Notes: generated by a model from the letters alone, not told the origin. A stretch of 64,000 nt of DNA from Synaphobranchus kaupii (GCA_029718625.1 CM056380.1:15574005-15638004); one strand, 5' to 3'. Positions 11,207-19,929 are shown, counted from the first letter of the stretch. Numbers and translations are program-made.

Positions 11207-11289
11207 AAAAAAAAAACTTTAAAAAAACCGTACGGACTGCACAGGGAAAGATATTGAGAAATGATTGAAAATGCATTGTAATAGGACAA

Positions 11290-11468
11290 TAGGACAGCAC
11301 CTTATTCCTGAACTCCCCTCCTCGGTTGGTGAGAATGTGTTTTGGTGCCCCAAACTTGAATTCTACAATGAACTGTGCAAAGAATTCTACAATGCACTGT
11401 GCTACATCCTCGGCTTTCTTAGACTTCAGCGGATATGCCTCAGCCCACTTGGTCTTGTAGTCAATCAT
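11290..11468 (-). pseudogene. Gypsy-type integrase fragment, first half of catalytic core
   Basis: The minus strand reads IDYKTKWAEAYPLKSKKAED, then a VEFF segment, then FGAPKHILTNRGGEF. The first catalytic Asp is present. The second, normally in ILTDRG, is Asn here. A ~27-bp direct duplication (AATTCTACAATGnACTGTGC twice) adds residues between the two motifs. The segment is inverted relative to the next integrase piece at 11572-11673, so the gene is broken. Confidence 0.85.
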
Positions 11469-11571
11469 GACGTCCCTGTGCAGTCCGTCTCATTACCCAA
11501 AAACATGGCTGAGGCTCCCTTCACTCAGTTTTCTTTTGTACTAACTGACTGTTGTCCATTAAATTCAGCTG

Positions 11572-11673
11572 AATATGGCTCTCTGCCAGAAGCTGGACAT
11601 CGAGAGGAGCTTCTGCGCACCTTACCATCCACAGACCAGTGGATTGGTTGAAAGAATGAATGGGACAGTGACA
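11572..11673 (+). pseudogene. Gypsy-type integrase fragment, second half of catalytic core
   Basis: The plus strand encodes ALCQKLDIERSFCAPYHPQT and SGLVERMNGTVTK, containing the YHPQT...ER block with the third catalytic acid. It runs into TAA at 11674. It is on the opposite strand to the upstream half of the same domain, which implies an internal inversion. Confidence 0.85.
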
Positions 11674-11743
11674 AAGTAATGTGGACTTGACACTAAACTG
11701 ACCTTGACCCATTTACACCACTAAATGGTACTATAGTCACTGT

Positions 11744-11839
11744 GTTAAGTATTCTATTTTGGTATTGTAAAGCAGTGTGATTTGGGTCACACATCGCAAT
11801 CATAAGCTATGCTTTACAATCGAAATAGTATTTCATAAC
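11744..11839. repeat. 96-bp palindrome between integrase pieces
   Basis: The arms GTTAAGTATTCTATTTTGGT and TTACAATCGAAATAGTATTT can pair, with a further inner stem GTGTGA/TCACAC. It occupies the gap between the two plus-strand integrase pieces. Confidence 0.7.
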
Positions 11840-11861
11840 AATGTCAATGTTTCAAAACTCT

Positions 11862-12022
11862 CACCAAATTGGTGGATGAGAATCCTTGGAACTGGGACCT
11901 CAGTGCAGCCATGTTTGGCTTGCGCACCAAAGTACAGATCACCACCAAGCACTCCCCCATTCTACCTCATGTTCAACAGAGAAGCCAGATGTCCATCTGA
12001 GGTCCCAGAGGCTTTTGGAGTG
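11862..12022 (+). pseudogene. Gypsy-type integrase C-terminal fragment
   Basis: The translation reads LTKLVDENPWNWDLSAAMFG, LRTKVQITTKHSP, then after a one-base shift FYLMFNREARCPSEVPEAF. This is the family region after the catalytic core. It continues directly from the 11673 piece if the palindromic insert is skipped. Confidence 0.85.
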
Positions 12023-12159
12023 AGTAGCTAGGTCTCTACATTTCCTTCACTCTAACTTATAGCTAACAGCATTTTTTCTCAATTCAAGGTAGCTGAGAAT
12101 ATAGAGGAAATTGTGGCTACAAAAGTTTATAAGTACTAAAATGGACTATACTTTCTTAA

Positions 12160-12305
12160 AATAGGTGTAATAGCCTTTGAGCTTTATTGGACAGCATAGT
12201 GTAGAGACAAGAGGAAAGGTCGGATTCGAACCGACAATGTCGCAAAGAGCACGGGAATGCTCGTTAGGCCGCGCTACAGACTGCGCCACGGGGAGACACG
12301 CCAGG
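12160..12305 (-). mobile_element. tRNA-derived SINE
   Basis: On the minus strand CCCCGTGGCGCAGTCTGTAG (A box) and GGTTCGAATCC (B box, T-stem GTCGG/CCGAC) form a tRNA-like head. It is followed by a CTCTTGTCTCTACACTATGC segment and CAATAAAG. There is no acceptor stem, so it is not a tRNA gene. It sits inside the long-TIR element. Confidence 0.6.
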
Positions 12306-12557
12306 AAGGCATACTTCGGCTCATACTTAAATAAATAAATCAAATAAATTGTATTTTAAAAGAATAATAATTTGGTTTATACTTAGAAAAAAATGCTTCT
12401 AAAAAAAAGTAAACTAGTTCTGTAGGCTATGCCACTTGTGCTCACTGGATATCTAAATTAGCTTACTTGAGTTTTATTAACTAAAATGTGGCTTGTTTAG
12501 TCCTTAATTTGTCATAGCCATAGGCTACATGTAGCCTTAGCTACGGGTTTTTTTTAA

Positions 12558-12798
12558 AGGGTTTCCGTGCTGTTATAGTTTTGACAGCTCCGCGTTATCG
12601 TAGCTATGATGCAGCTTTAGCAAAAACAGGTATGCAGTAACAGACTAACCTTTTTATATTCGTTCGTTTATTGTTTCCAAAGAGGGCATTTCCCGGTATA
12701 ATTGCTGACTTGTGGCGAAAGTGCCGCCGTGGTGATAGATTTACCTAAACATCTGTCCGATGTCGTCGTTTTTCACGATAAGAAGAAATTTTATGACA
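12558..12798 (-). repeat. Right 242-bp terminal inverted repeat
   Basis: Reverse complement of 10965-11206 with about seven mismatches. Confidence 0.95.
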
Positions 12799-12867
12799 AC
12801 GTTACATATTTCACGGGTAATGTGAACACCAAAAAAACGTCAATGAGACATGCGGGCAAACCAAAAA

Positions 12868-12993
12868 AGAGTAACGCGTTACGTTAGCTAACTTAGGTCA
12901 CTGATTGACAGCTTAAGACAGTGCATCTCTTTCGGTAGCTAGCGCCAGCTAGATTTAACAAGCTGTCCTAAGTTAGCTAACGCAACGTTACTG
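12868..12993. repeat. Imperfect palindrome near stx16 exon 1
   Basis: AACGCGTTACGTTAGCTAAC and TTAGG on the left pair with CCTAAGTTAGCTAACGCAAC on the right. The inner stem GACAGCTT/AAGCTGTC extends it, with a small asymmetric deletion. It may be a fold-back MITE. Confidence 0.6.
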
Positions 12994-13259
12994 CTTAGAA
13001 ATGCATATAATTACATTACGGTTACTGACAGGACACACGGTACACAAGTGCAATTGTGCTAGCAAGTATGTAAGCTACCAGCAAGCTAGCTGTCACTAGC
13101 TAGCTACACACTTGTGCTTACTAGCTACGAACTAGTGTCAGTGTAATCCTATCTTGGTAAAGGCTGAATTATCTACGAGGTTAGCTGAATAACACACACA
13201 CACGCGCGCACACACACAACAAATGTCAAAACAATCCAGACGATTAACGTTAGACTCAC

Positions 13260-13391
13260 CGCAGCATTGCTACGTGTACTCAGAGCACGACGGGGGTCGT
13301 ATGTACTCACTTGCTCAGCCAAAATCTGCCGGTTTTGGATTGCATTGTTCCGCATTAATAAGAAGGCATCGGTCAGGCGCCTAGTTGCCAT
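13260..13391 (-). CDS. stx16: stx16 (syntaxin 16) coding exon 1, with two alternative 5' splice sites
   Basis: First coding exon of syntaxin 16, a Qa-SNARE of the trans-Golgi network and endosomes. The ATG is at 13391-13389 and the peptide begins [12 protein letters not shown], then [14 protein letters not shown]. The RRLTDAF segment is the conserved N-terminal peptide by which syntaxin 16 binds the SM protein VPS45 (family knowledge). Two GTGAGT donors are visible. One follows LAEQ (exon end 13311). The other is 51 nt further on, after SNAA (exon end 13260), and adds 17 residues ([17 protein letters not shown]). Human STX16 isoforms differ by an optional segment at the same place. All junctions are phase 0. 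An in-frame TTG upstream is not needed as a start because the ATG matches the family N-terminus. Identity is very secure. Confidence 0.95.
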
Positions 13392-14066
13392 GACTGCCTC
13401 ACACAAGAGGGGTTTAGCTAGCTAACGCTGCTACTATCAAATAACAGCACCTACTGTGGCTAGCTTCCTAGCAGGAAAGCTTAGATAGCAATGCACAGTA
13501 GCGATAACGCACGAAACTAGGGACCCCTCTCCCCTCTCCTTCCAAATGCGGGTAAGGTCACTGCGTATTTTACGCGTTTCTATAAATACACGCATACATA
13601 AAGTATCTAACAAAACCCTATGCCGTTTGTCTTTTCTGCTTAGATTTTGATCATTGATGGGGTCATGCTACGGCCTCTCCACGACGCAGAAAAAGGTAAA
13701 TACACAGCCCCACCAGCCCACTTCCTCTGCCAGCAGAGACGCCGTTGCGTCCACAGGATGTGGAAAAGACACCTACGGTGGCTTAGGTAGCCCAGTGGAC
13801 GCGTTCCTTTCCTGCGAAGTGAAATGCAAAGCTAGGATATCTTCCACAGTTCATTAGATCCTGGGTTTTCATCAGGGGGCCCTTGAAGGTAGCCTACTGT
13901 AAGGGGTACCTGGCCAGACTTCAGCTGTTTAGGGGAATCAGCCATTTTGTCGGATGTACTAATTCTCAATTGAGAATTCAGAAACCATCAAAATGATCAA
14001 CCCCCTAGTGCACTATAAAATGTATAGGGAGCTATTTTTATACAGTCTATGATGTCATTTTGAAAG
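13392..14066. other. stx16 upstream region, no clear promoter motif
   Basis: Presumed 5' UTR and promoter side of stx16. It has modest CpG content and no convincing TATA box. A weak SINE-like A/B-box pair lies at about 13775-13855. No coding exon is supported. Confidence 0.4.
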
Positions 14067-14069
14067 CAG

Positions 14070-14135
14070 TCTTCTTCTTCTTCTTCTTCTTCTTCTTCTT
14101 CTTCTTCTTCTTCTTCTTCTTCTTCTTCTTCTTCT
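14070..14135. repeat. (CTT)n microsatellite
   Basis: About 22 uninterrupted CTT triplets. Confidence 0.98.
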
Positions 14136-14593
14136 GCGTCCATGTTTGTTGACACCTGCGCGATAATTGAAATGTGAGATCTATGTTCAGAGCAAATATC
14201 TCGCTATTACAAATTTACTTGACAGTGTTGTAAATACAGGAGCGAGTCCTGCTACTCGTTCATACTTGTAAGCGTTCTCTGTATTCTAAATATGCACATG
14301 TGTATGGACACAGAACATGAGCGACCCCAGCTAATAACTTTGGTTGTCAAGCCCCAAAATGCTTCTGTGAATGGGGCCTAAGAAAACAAAAAAGTGCACC
14401 TTACATTTATGAGAATGTAAGGTTTTTTCTAGCAAATCAGCATGCAGTCTTTCCCCAGAAGTGATGCTGTCTCTGTAATTTGTATTTTGTCTCAGAATCA
14501 ATGATGACACCAGCTGTTCAGAATTGCTACTTTCACATATTTGAGATTAATATTGCAACCAGGAAGTAACAACACTAACTCAAAAACACTGAC

Positions 14594-14755
14594 GCGCTGC
14601 ACACGTCACTCTGGGTAACCCGGATCACGGGCTGCACACGTCACTCTGGGTAACCCGGATCACGCGCTGCACATGTCACTCTCGGTAACCTGGATCATGC
14701 GCTGCACGCGTCACTCTCGGTAACCCGGATCATGTGCTGCACACGTCACTCTGGG
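14594..14755. repeat. 35-bp minisatellite at the 5' edge of the gypsy RT
   Basis: The motif GCTGCACACGTCACTC recurs at 14596, 14631, 14666, 14701 and 14736, exactly 35 bases apart, each followed by GGTAACCYGGATCA. The last copy runs into the RT reading frame ([15 protein letters not shown]), so the unit includes RT coding sequence. Confidence 0.9.
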
Positions 14756-15110
14756 CCACCCCCATGGGCCTCTACAAATTCAACCGGATACCTTTCGGGC
14801 TTATGAACGCACCTGCTACGTTCCAGCGGTTGATGCAGCAGTGCTTGGGGGAACAGGTAAAAGATTCATTGCTGATTTACGTAGACGATGTAATTGTGTA
14901 TTCCCCTCCTTTCAGACTCACCTCCAGAACCTGGAAGAGGTGTTCCGGCAGCTGTCCCAGCATGGTCTCAAGCTCCAGCCCCAAAAATGTCACTTCTTGA
15001 AGCAGGAGGTGAAGTATCTGGGACATGTGATCAGGCCCAGGGGGGTGGCGATGGACCCGGACAAGACCGCGGTGGTCTGGGAGTGGCCACAGCCAGAGAC
15101 AGTGGGTTAG
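14736..15110 (+). pseudogene. Ty3/gypsy reverse transcriptase (5' truncated)
   Basis: A remnant of a Ty3/gypsy-type pol. Motifs visible are [17 protein letters not shown], the catalytic YVDD in [13 protein letters not shown], and the connection region [21 protein letters not shown] stop follows PQPETVG at 15109. A frame change is needed near 14880-14900 to read straight through. The RT N-terminus, protease and gag are missing; the 5' side is replaced by the 35-bp array. Confidence 0.93.
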
Positions 15111-15710
15111 GTGCAGGCCTTCTTGTGGTTCTATCGGCGCTTCATCCCCGCTTTTGCCCCAGATCGCAGCGCCCATACAACACTAGTGGGGACTGCAGCT
15201 TAGGGGAAGAAGACACAGCCTGTGACCTGGACGGAGGAATGTCACCGGGCGTTCAAGACCTTTAAGGAGGCATTGCTTACTGCACCAGTGCTGACGTTCG
15301 TGGACTTCTTGCTCCTTTTCTGGCTATACACCGATGCCAGCTTGGAGGGATTGGGAGTGATGCTGGCCCAGGTGCAGGAGGGATGGGAGAGGGTGATCGC
15401 TTACACCAACCGGAGTCTGCATCCCCCCGAATTGAACAAGTAGAATTATAGCTTGTTCAAGCTGGAGCTGCTGGCCCTTAAGTGGGCTGTTACGGAGAAG
15501 TTCCAGGACTATCTGTGGGGTGCACAGGTCACAGTGCTCACTGATAACAACCCCCTGGTGCACCTGGAGACAGCTCAGCTGGGGGCCACAGAACAGCTAT
15601 GGGTCGCCTAATTAGCTAACTACCAGCTTACCCTGAAATGTAGACCAGGGAGTACTAATGTAGATTCCGATATCCTTTCCTGGTTGCCAGGGGGGGCGGC
15701 ACAGCAGACG
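15110..15710 (+). pseudogene. Ty3/gypsy RNase H region
   Basis: Continues the pol frame with stops. It contains WFYRRFIPAFAP, TWTEECHRAFKTFKEAL, the RNase H start LYTDASLEGLGVML, then LELLALKWAVTEKFQDYLWG and VLTDNNPLVHL. In-frame stops occur at 15110-15112, after PPELNK, and after LWVA, so no intact protein is made. Confidence 0.92.
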
Positions 15711-15953
15711 GTGGAACGGTGTGCCTGGTGCAGGGAGAGGAACCCGCGGGGGACCCGGACTGGAAGGAGTTGCAGCGAGGGGATTTACATCTACGGGCTT
15801 TGGCTGAGCGAGTGCGCTCGGCGGAGCCCCCCGTCGGGAGGAGTGAAGACAGGCCCCACCAGAAGAACGAAAATGGTGGAGGGAGTGGGAACGGCTCCGT
15901 ATTAAGGGAGGGTCCTCTGCCGAAGGACACAGGATCCAGTCGGGGGAGATGGG

Positions 15954-16207
15954 GTGCGGCAGGTCCTGGTGCCCCCGGGAGGACAGGAGGACCTGTGGTG
16001 GTGGTATCATTGGGCACTGGGTCATCAGGGAGCAGGGAAGTTGGAGGCGGCCCTCAGACACCGGTTCTTTTGGCCCGGGATGGGGCCGAATGTGAGGGTC
16101 TGGTCCCAGTTATGTGAACAGTGTGCCATATCTAAGGCCGGACCAGAGGTAAGGGCACACTTCATCCCCCTCTCCACCTTTTACCCCCTGGAGGTGGCGG
16201 CCATGGA
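15954..16207 (+). pseudogene. Ty3/gypsy integrase zinc-binding (H2C2) region
   Basis: Reads WWWYHWALGHQGAGKLEAAL, RHRFFWPGM and LCEQCAISKAGP, giving the HHCC zinc-binding residues. It then has FYPLEVAAMD, the usual lead into the catalytic core. The frame is broken at about 16208 by an inserted segment. Confidence 0.88.
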
Positions 16208-17085
16208 CCAGGGTTTCCGTTAGAAAAATTTGGTGCCGGCCATCGTGACCGACAACATTTCAGTTTGCCGGACAAATGGGAAAAATTCCAGTCAAATATT
16301 ATCTGGTGTTTATTATGCTTTAAAACAATTGATATGCAGGCTATATAAAGAATGACATCATCAGGGGAATAGATTTATAATAGTTTTTAATGAAAGGTGA
16401 TTTCGCAAATACAGTAGGCTATAGCGTGAATATAAATGAAGTCCCGTCAAATAAAATAACTCCTGTTAATAGACACGCATTTAACATCATTAAAAAAAAA
16501 GAAGACAGGCTCTAGCCTATTGCGTTCTGCGTAGCTAGCTACTTGCATGCTAGATGGTATGTTCTTCCAAGTAGGCCTATACCAGCTAGAACGTACTTCA
16601 TAGTATGCAAGATCTCAAGTATGCTTCAATTTTAGAACACACTTGATAATAGTGTCAGAATACCTTTGATCTGACAGGAAAAACAATAGAATCACTTCAG
16701 CAAAATTACTTGAAAGCTATAATGTATGCACATACGTAATTAAGTATTTGAAATGAACTACAAATGTTAAATGTTATAAATTAGCTAACTGTTTAAAACA
16801 AAACGTAAATGTCTAAATAAAAAATAGTTTAACCGACTAGTATTTCCCGACTAGCAGGAGCAGCACCGTTTATTCGGCTAGCCGACTCGTCCCGCACATC
16901 CCTAATGGTGGCTCGTCCAAACACGCACTTGATCAGAGTGGAACAAACGTAACATAACGTTTGTTTCTTTCATCGCACATACACTACACATTCATAAAAA
17001 AAATTAAAATGGTCTCTTTTTTATAAAAGGATATGTGGAAACGTAATGCATTATATAAATGTCATTTTTTAATAGAAGGGTCTGT
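16208..17085. mobile_element. Insertion splitting the integrase, class unknown
   Basis: About 0.88 kb of AT-rich sequence separates VAAMD from MDLYPFLLVTTD. It starts near CAGGGTTTCCGTTAG. An internal TAGGGATGTGCGGGACGAGT (minus strand, about 16905) resembles a hAT-type terminus. No matching opposite terminus or target duplication was found, so it may be composite. Confidence 0.45.
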
Positions 17086-17135
17086 GGAAATGGATCTCTA
17101 CCCCTTCCTCCTGGTTACGACTGATCTATTTTCCA
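17086..17135 (+). pseudogene. Ty3/gypsy integrase core, first catalytic Asp
   Basis: Encodes MDLYPFLLVTTDLFSR and leads into YGWAVPVKDS, which is the minisatellite unit. The Asp in TTDLFSRY is the first acid of the DDE triad. Confidence 0.85.
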
Positions 17136-17775
17136 GGTATGGCTGGGCAGTACCGGTGAAGGACAGTGGTATGGCTGGGCAGTACCGGTGAAGGACAGTG
17201 GTATGACTTGACAGTACCGGTCAAGGACAGTGGTATGGCTGGGCAGTACCGGTGAAGGACAGTGGTATGGCTGGGCAGTACCGGTGAAGGACAGTGGTAT
17301 GGCTGGGCAGTACCGGTGAAGGACAGTGGTATGGCTGGGCAGTACCGGTCAAGGACAGTGGTATGGCTGGGCAGTACCGGTCAAGGACAGTGGTATGGCT
17401 GGGCAGTACCGGTGAAGGACAGTGGTATGGCTGGGCAGTACCGGTGAAGGACAGTGGTATGGCTGGGCAGTACCGGTGAAGGACAGTGGTATGGCTGGGC
17501 AGTACCGGTGAAGGACAGTGGTATGGCTTGGCAGTACCGGTGAAGGACAGTGGTATGGCTGGGCAGTACCGGTGAAGGACAGTGGTATGGCTGGGCAGTA
17601 CCGGTGAAGGACAGTGGTATGGCTGGGCAGTACCGGTGAAGGACAGTGGTATGGCTGGGCAGTACCGGTGAAGGACAGTGGTATGGCTGGGCAGTACCGG
17701 TGAAGGACAGTGGTATGGCTGGGCAGTACCGGTGAAGGACAGTGGTATGGCTGGGCAGTACCGGTGAAGGACAGT
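17136..17775. repeat. 32-bp minisatellite made of integrase coding sequence (20 copies)
   Basis: Exactly 640 bases, twenty units of GGTATGGCTGGGCAGTACCG plus GTGAAGGACAGT. Each unit encodes YGWAVPVKDS in one frame. Variants include a GTCAAGG form in several units and GGTATGACTTGACAG at 17185. Integrase coding sequence flanks both sides. Because 32 is not a multiple of 3, every third unit restores the frame, which produces long spurious ORFs on both strands. Confidence 0.97.
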
Positions 17776-18125
17776 GGAGACAATGGTGCGGGCTCTCTGG
17801 GGAGCCGTGGTCCAACACTGTGGGTGCCCTGAGTAGCTCCTCTCTGATCGGGGGGCAGCTTTTGATTCCTCCTTGGTCACAGCATTCTGTGAGCTCTATG
17901 GGTGTACTAAGATGCACACCACGCTGTATCATCCACAGGGCAACGGGGCTTGTGAGTGATTTCATAGAACACTGCTGCCTCTCTTAGGGTCTTTGAGGGA
18001 GGATGAGCAACAACAGTGGCCCGAACGACTGCCAGAGCTGCTGGCCTATTATAACTCCGTCCACAGTAGCACGGGTCTCACCCCTCACTATGTCCTGACG
18101 GGGAGGCATGCATGCCGGTGGATGT
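17776..18125 (+). pseudogene. Ty3/gypsy integrase core, remainder
   Basis: After the array the frame reads VRALWGAVVQHCGCPE, stop, LLSDRGAAFDSSLVTAF (second catalytic Asp), then KMHTTLYHPQGNGACE (third acid), stop, and LPELLAYYNSVHSSTGLTP. With the 17086 piece, all three DDE residues can be located in the remnant, but there are stops and the array between them. Confidence 0.9.
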
Positions 18126-18199
18126 GGGGTCCGGGGTGCCGGTGACAGAGAGACTGAGAGACTGCAGCGGTGGTTAATTTGCTATTCAGGCTCCTAGTA

Positions 18200-18362
18200 G
18201 CTCACCCTCTCGGCAAGAATGACCCATACCGTGGCGTGTTGACCCTATTCATAGAACTGAGGTTACATTTTGATGTCAAGTATGTTTTTACAAATCCCAA
18301 ATCCACGGAGAAAGTCGTGTACGCATCTTTTTTGTGTGCACCGATTATAAATGAGGCCCCTG
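18200..18362. repeat. Repeat fragments: shared teleost motif and a Harbinger-like end
   Basis: ACCCATACCGTGGCGTGTTG followed by ATTCATAGAACTGAGGTTAC also occurs in similar form at 54180-54235. Next to it, the minus strand from 18362 reads GGCCTCATTTATAATCGGTG, resembling a PIF/Harbinger terminus. Boundaries are unclear. Confidence 0.5.
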
Positions 18363-18865
18363 GTGAATCACCAAGCAGGATCAGGGAGGTTTCCGGCCTC
18401 TGGAAAGGAGCTGAGCTTTGTGGAAGTCTCCCAGGGCACTAGGTGGTCTAAACAACATCACCAAGTTTGCATGAAACTCAAAGGAAACAGCGATATGAGA
18501 GGTCTGAGAGATGAGTATGCCAGTTCTGCCACCCTGGCCAGATTTGCAAGGGGTTGTGGGAGAAAGAGTAGGCAGTGGAAGGGGCTGCAGGGGGTTGCAG
18601 TGTTATCTGGGGTGATCCAGGTGTCTGTGTGTTGGGGGACTGGCAGGACAGCAGGGAATTGTAGTCCAACATGAAATCGCCATGATGAAATCAGCCTTCC
18701 AGGTTGCAGATATAGTTTCACAGCCTACCAACATGTACAGGTTGTCTGTGTTGATCACTGGGGAGTAGATCAGCTTGGCGGCTGCACAAGACTGATTGAG
18801 ACTGTGACGATGGGTGTGTCTTCTGGCACAGAGGGAAACAGGAATTGGAAAGAGACACACAGGGT
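18363..18865. other. Intergenic, nothing recognised
   Basis: Several overlapping ORFs of 60-107 codons occur on both strands, without family motifs or splice support. Confidence 0.4.
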
Positions 18866-18867
18866 TC

Positions 18868-19420
18868 ATTCCAATCACTTATTTTCACTCCTTCCATCCT
18901 TTCCTCGCTCCTTAGCTCCACCCAACAGAGGACGCAAGGAAAGGATGCATGGATCAGATACGATGACGGAGGAATAGAGGCAACATGCATTAGGCAAATG
19001 GAACGTCCTTGCTCAATCCAGCGTCAGCATCATATTATGCTTACATGCTTAACTATAATCCTTTTTAGCCTCTTTTTTCATTAATAAACATGGCCTTTGT
19101 TAGTTATACAGAATGAGTGCCATTATGGATTAGCGCTTTATAACAAACGGAAAGGAATGGTAAAATTGCATTTGTGCCTCTGTACCCGCGACGTGGAAGA
19201 TGTGGAGAGTGGTGGTTAACCACACACGTTCTGAGAAAAGGCTTCCGCAAAGGCTACACTTGTGTTTCCTCACTGAAGCATCCTCCGGGTGCCTCCTCGT
19301 TCCCCACTCCTCGCTCCTCCGAGGAGCATTTAGCAGTTTGGAATGTCCTTTATGATCGATTTCCGGCGAGGACCGAGGACAGAGGAGAAGAGGACGGATA
19401 AAATAAGCAATTGGAATCTA
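18868..19420. mobile_element. Possible MITE with short inverted ends
   Basis: The left end ATTCCAATCACTTATTTTCA and the right end (minus strand) ATTCCAATTGCTTATTTTAT are inverted copies about 550 bp apart. Both are followed inward by C/T-rich TCCTCGCTCC-like sequence. No transposase. The right end abuts the 51-bp array. Confidence 0.55.
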
Positions 19421-19928
19421 CTCACAGTGATTCTCTCTCTTCCATCCGTGCTTGACTCCCTTGTCTTAAGACTCACAGTGATTCTCTCTCGTCCGTCCGT
19501 GCTTGACTCCCTTGTCTTAAGACTCACAGTGATTCTCTCTCTTCCATTTGTGCTTGACTCCCTTGTCTTAAGACTCACAGTGATTCTCTCTCGTCCGTCC
19601 GTGCTTGACTCCCTTGTCTTAAGACTCACAGTGATTCTCTCTCTTCCGTCCGTGCTTGACTCCCTTGTCTTAAGACTCACAGTGATTCTCTTTCGTCCGT
19701 CCGTGCTTGACTCCCTTGTCTTAAGACTCACAGTGATTCTCTCTCGTCCGTCCGTGCTTGACTCCCTTGTCTTAAGACTCACAGTGATTCTCTCTCGTCC
19801 GTCCGTGCTTGACTCCCTTGTCTTAAGACTCACAGTGATTCTCTCTCGTCCGTCCGTGCTTGAATCCCTTGTCTTAAGACTCACAGTGATTCTCTCTCGT
19901 CCGTCCGTGCTTGACTCCCTTGTCTGAA
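19421..19928. repeat. 51-bp minisatellite, 10 copies
   Basis: The unit is ACTCACAGTGATTCTCTCTC, GTCCGTCCGTGCTTGACTCC, CTTGTCTTAAG. As 51 is divisible by 3, open frames of 184 and 194 codons run through on both strands; these are by-products. Units differ mainly at GTCCGTCC versus TTCCATCC or TTCCATTT. Confidence 0.97.
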
Positions 19929-19929
19929 G

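Larger units (their letters stand above)
10965..12798. mobile_element. Long-TIR DNA element with gypsy-type integrase remnants (Ginger-like)
   Basis: A 1834-bp element within stx16 intron 1. The terminal inverted repeats are 10965-11206 and 12558-12798, about 242 bp with only about seven mismatches, so roughly 97% identical. The ends read TGTCATAAAATTTC and GAAATTTTATGACA, each flanked by ACGT (10961-10964 and 12799-12802), a possible 4-bp target duplication. ACGT is palindromic and the symmetry extends a few bases outward, so the exact terminus is uncertain. The interior carries pieces of a Ty3/gypsy-like integrase. Cut-and-paste elements with such integrases and long TIRs are known as Ginger. 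The alternative is a long-TIR MITE that acquired the integrase pieces. Confidence 0.75.

Noticed and set aside
12216..12305. Functional tRNA gene on the minus strand
   Set aside because: A and B boxes and T-stem are present but the acceptor stem does not pair; followed by a SINE-type tail with AATAAA.
13642..13694. Possible small exon ILIIDGVMLRPLHDAEK on the plus strand between TTAG and GTAAAT
   Set aside because: The splice sites are plausible, but it is very short, unlinked to other exons and unrecognised. It is not enough to call.
17221..17965. Open frames of 144-219 codons on the minus strand across the 32-bp array
   Set aside because: They arise from repetition of a short unit without stops, are antisense to the integrase and have no family similarity.
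18170..18674. Plus-strand frames of 90 and 107 codons
   Set aside because: No motif, overlaps transposon ends, no splice support.
19330..19927. 184- and 194-codon frames on opposite strands
   Set aside because: The 51-bp unit is divisible by 3, so any stop-free unit gives a long frame on both strands.
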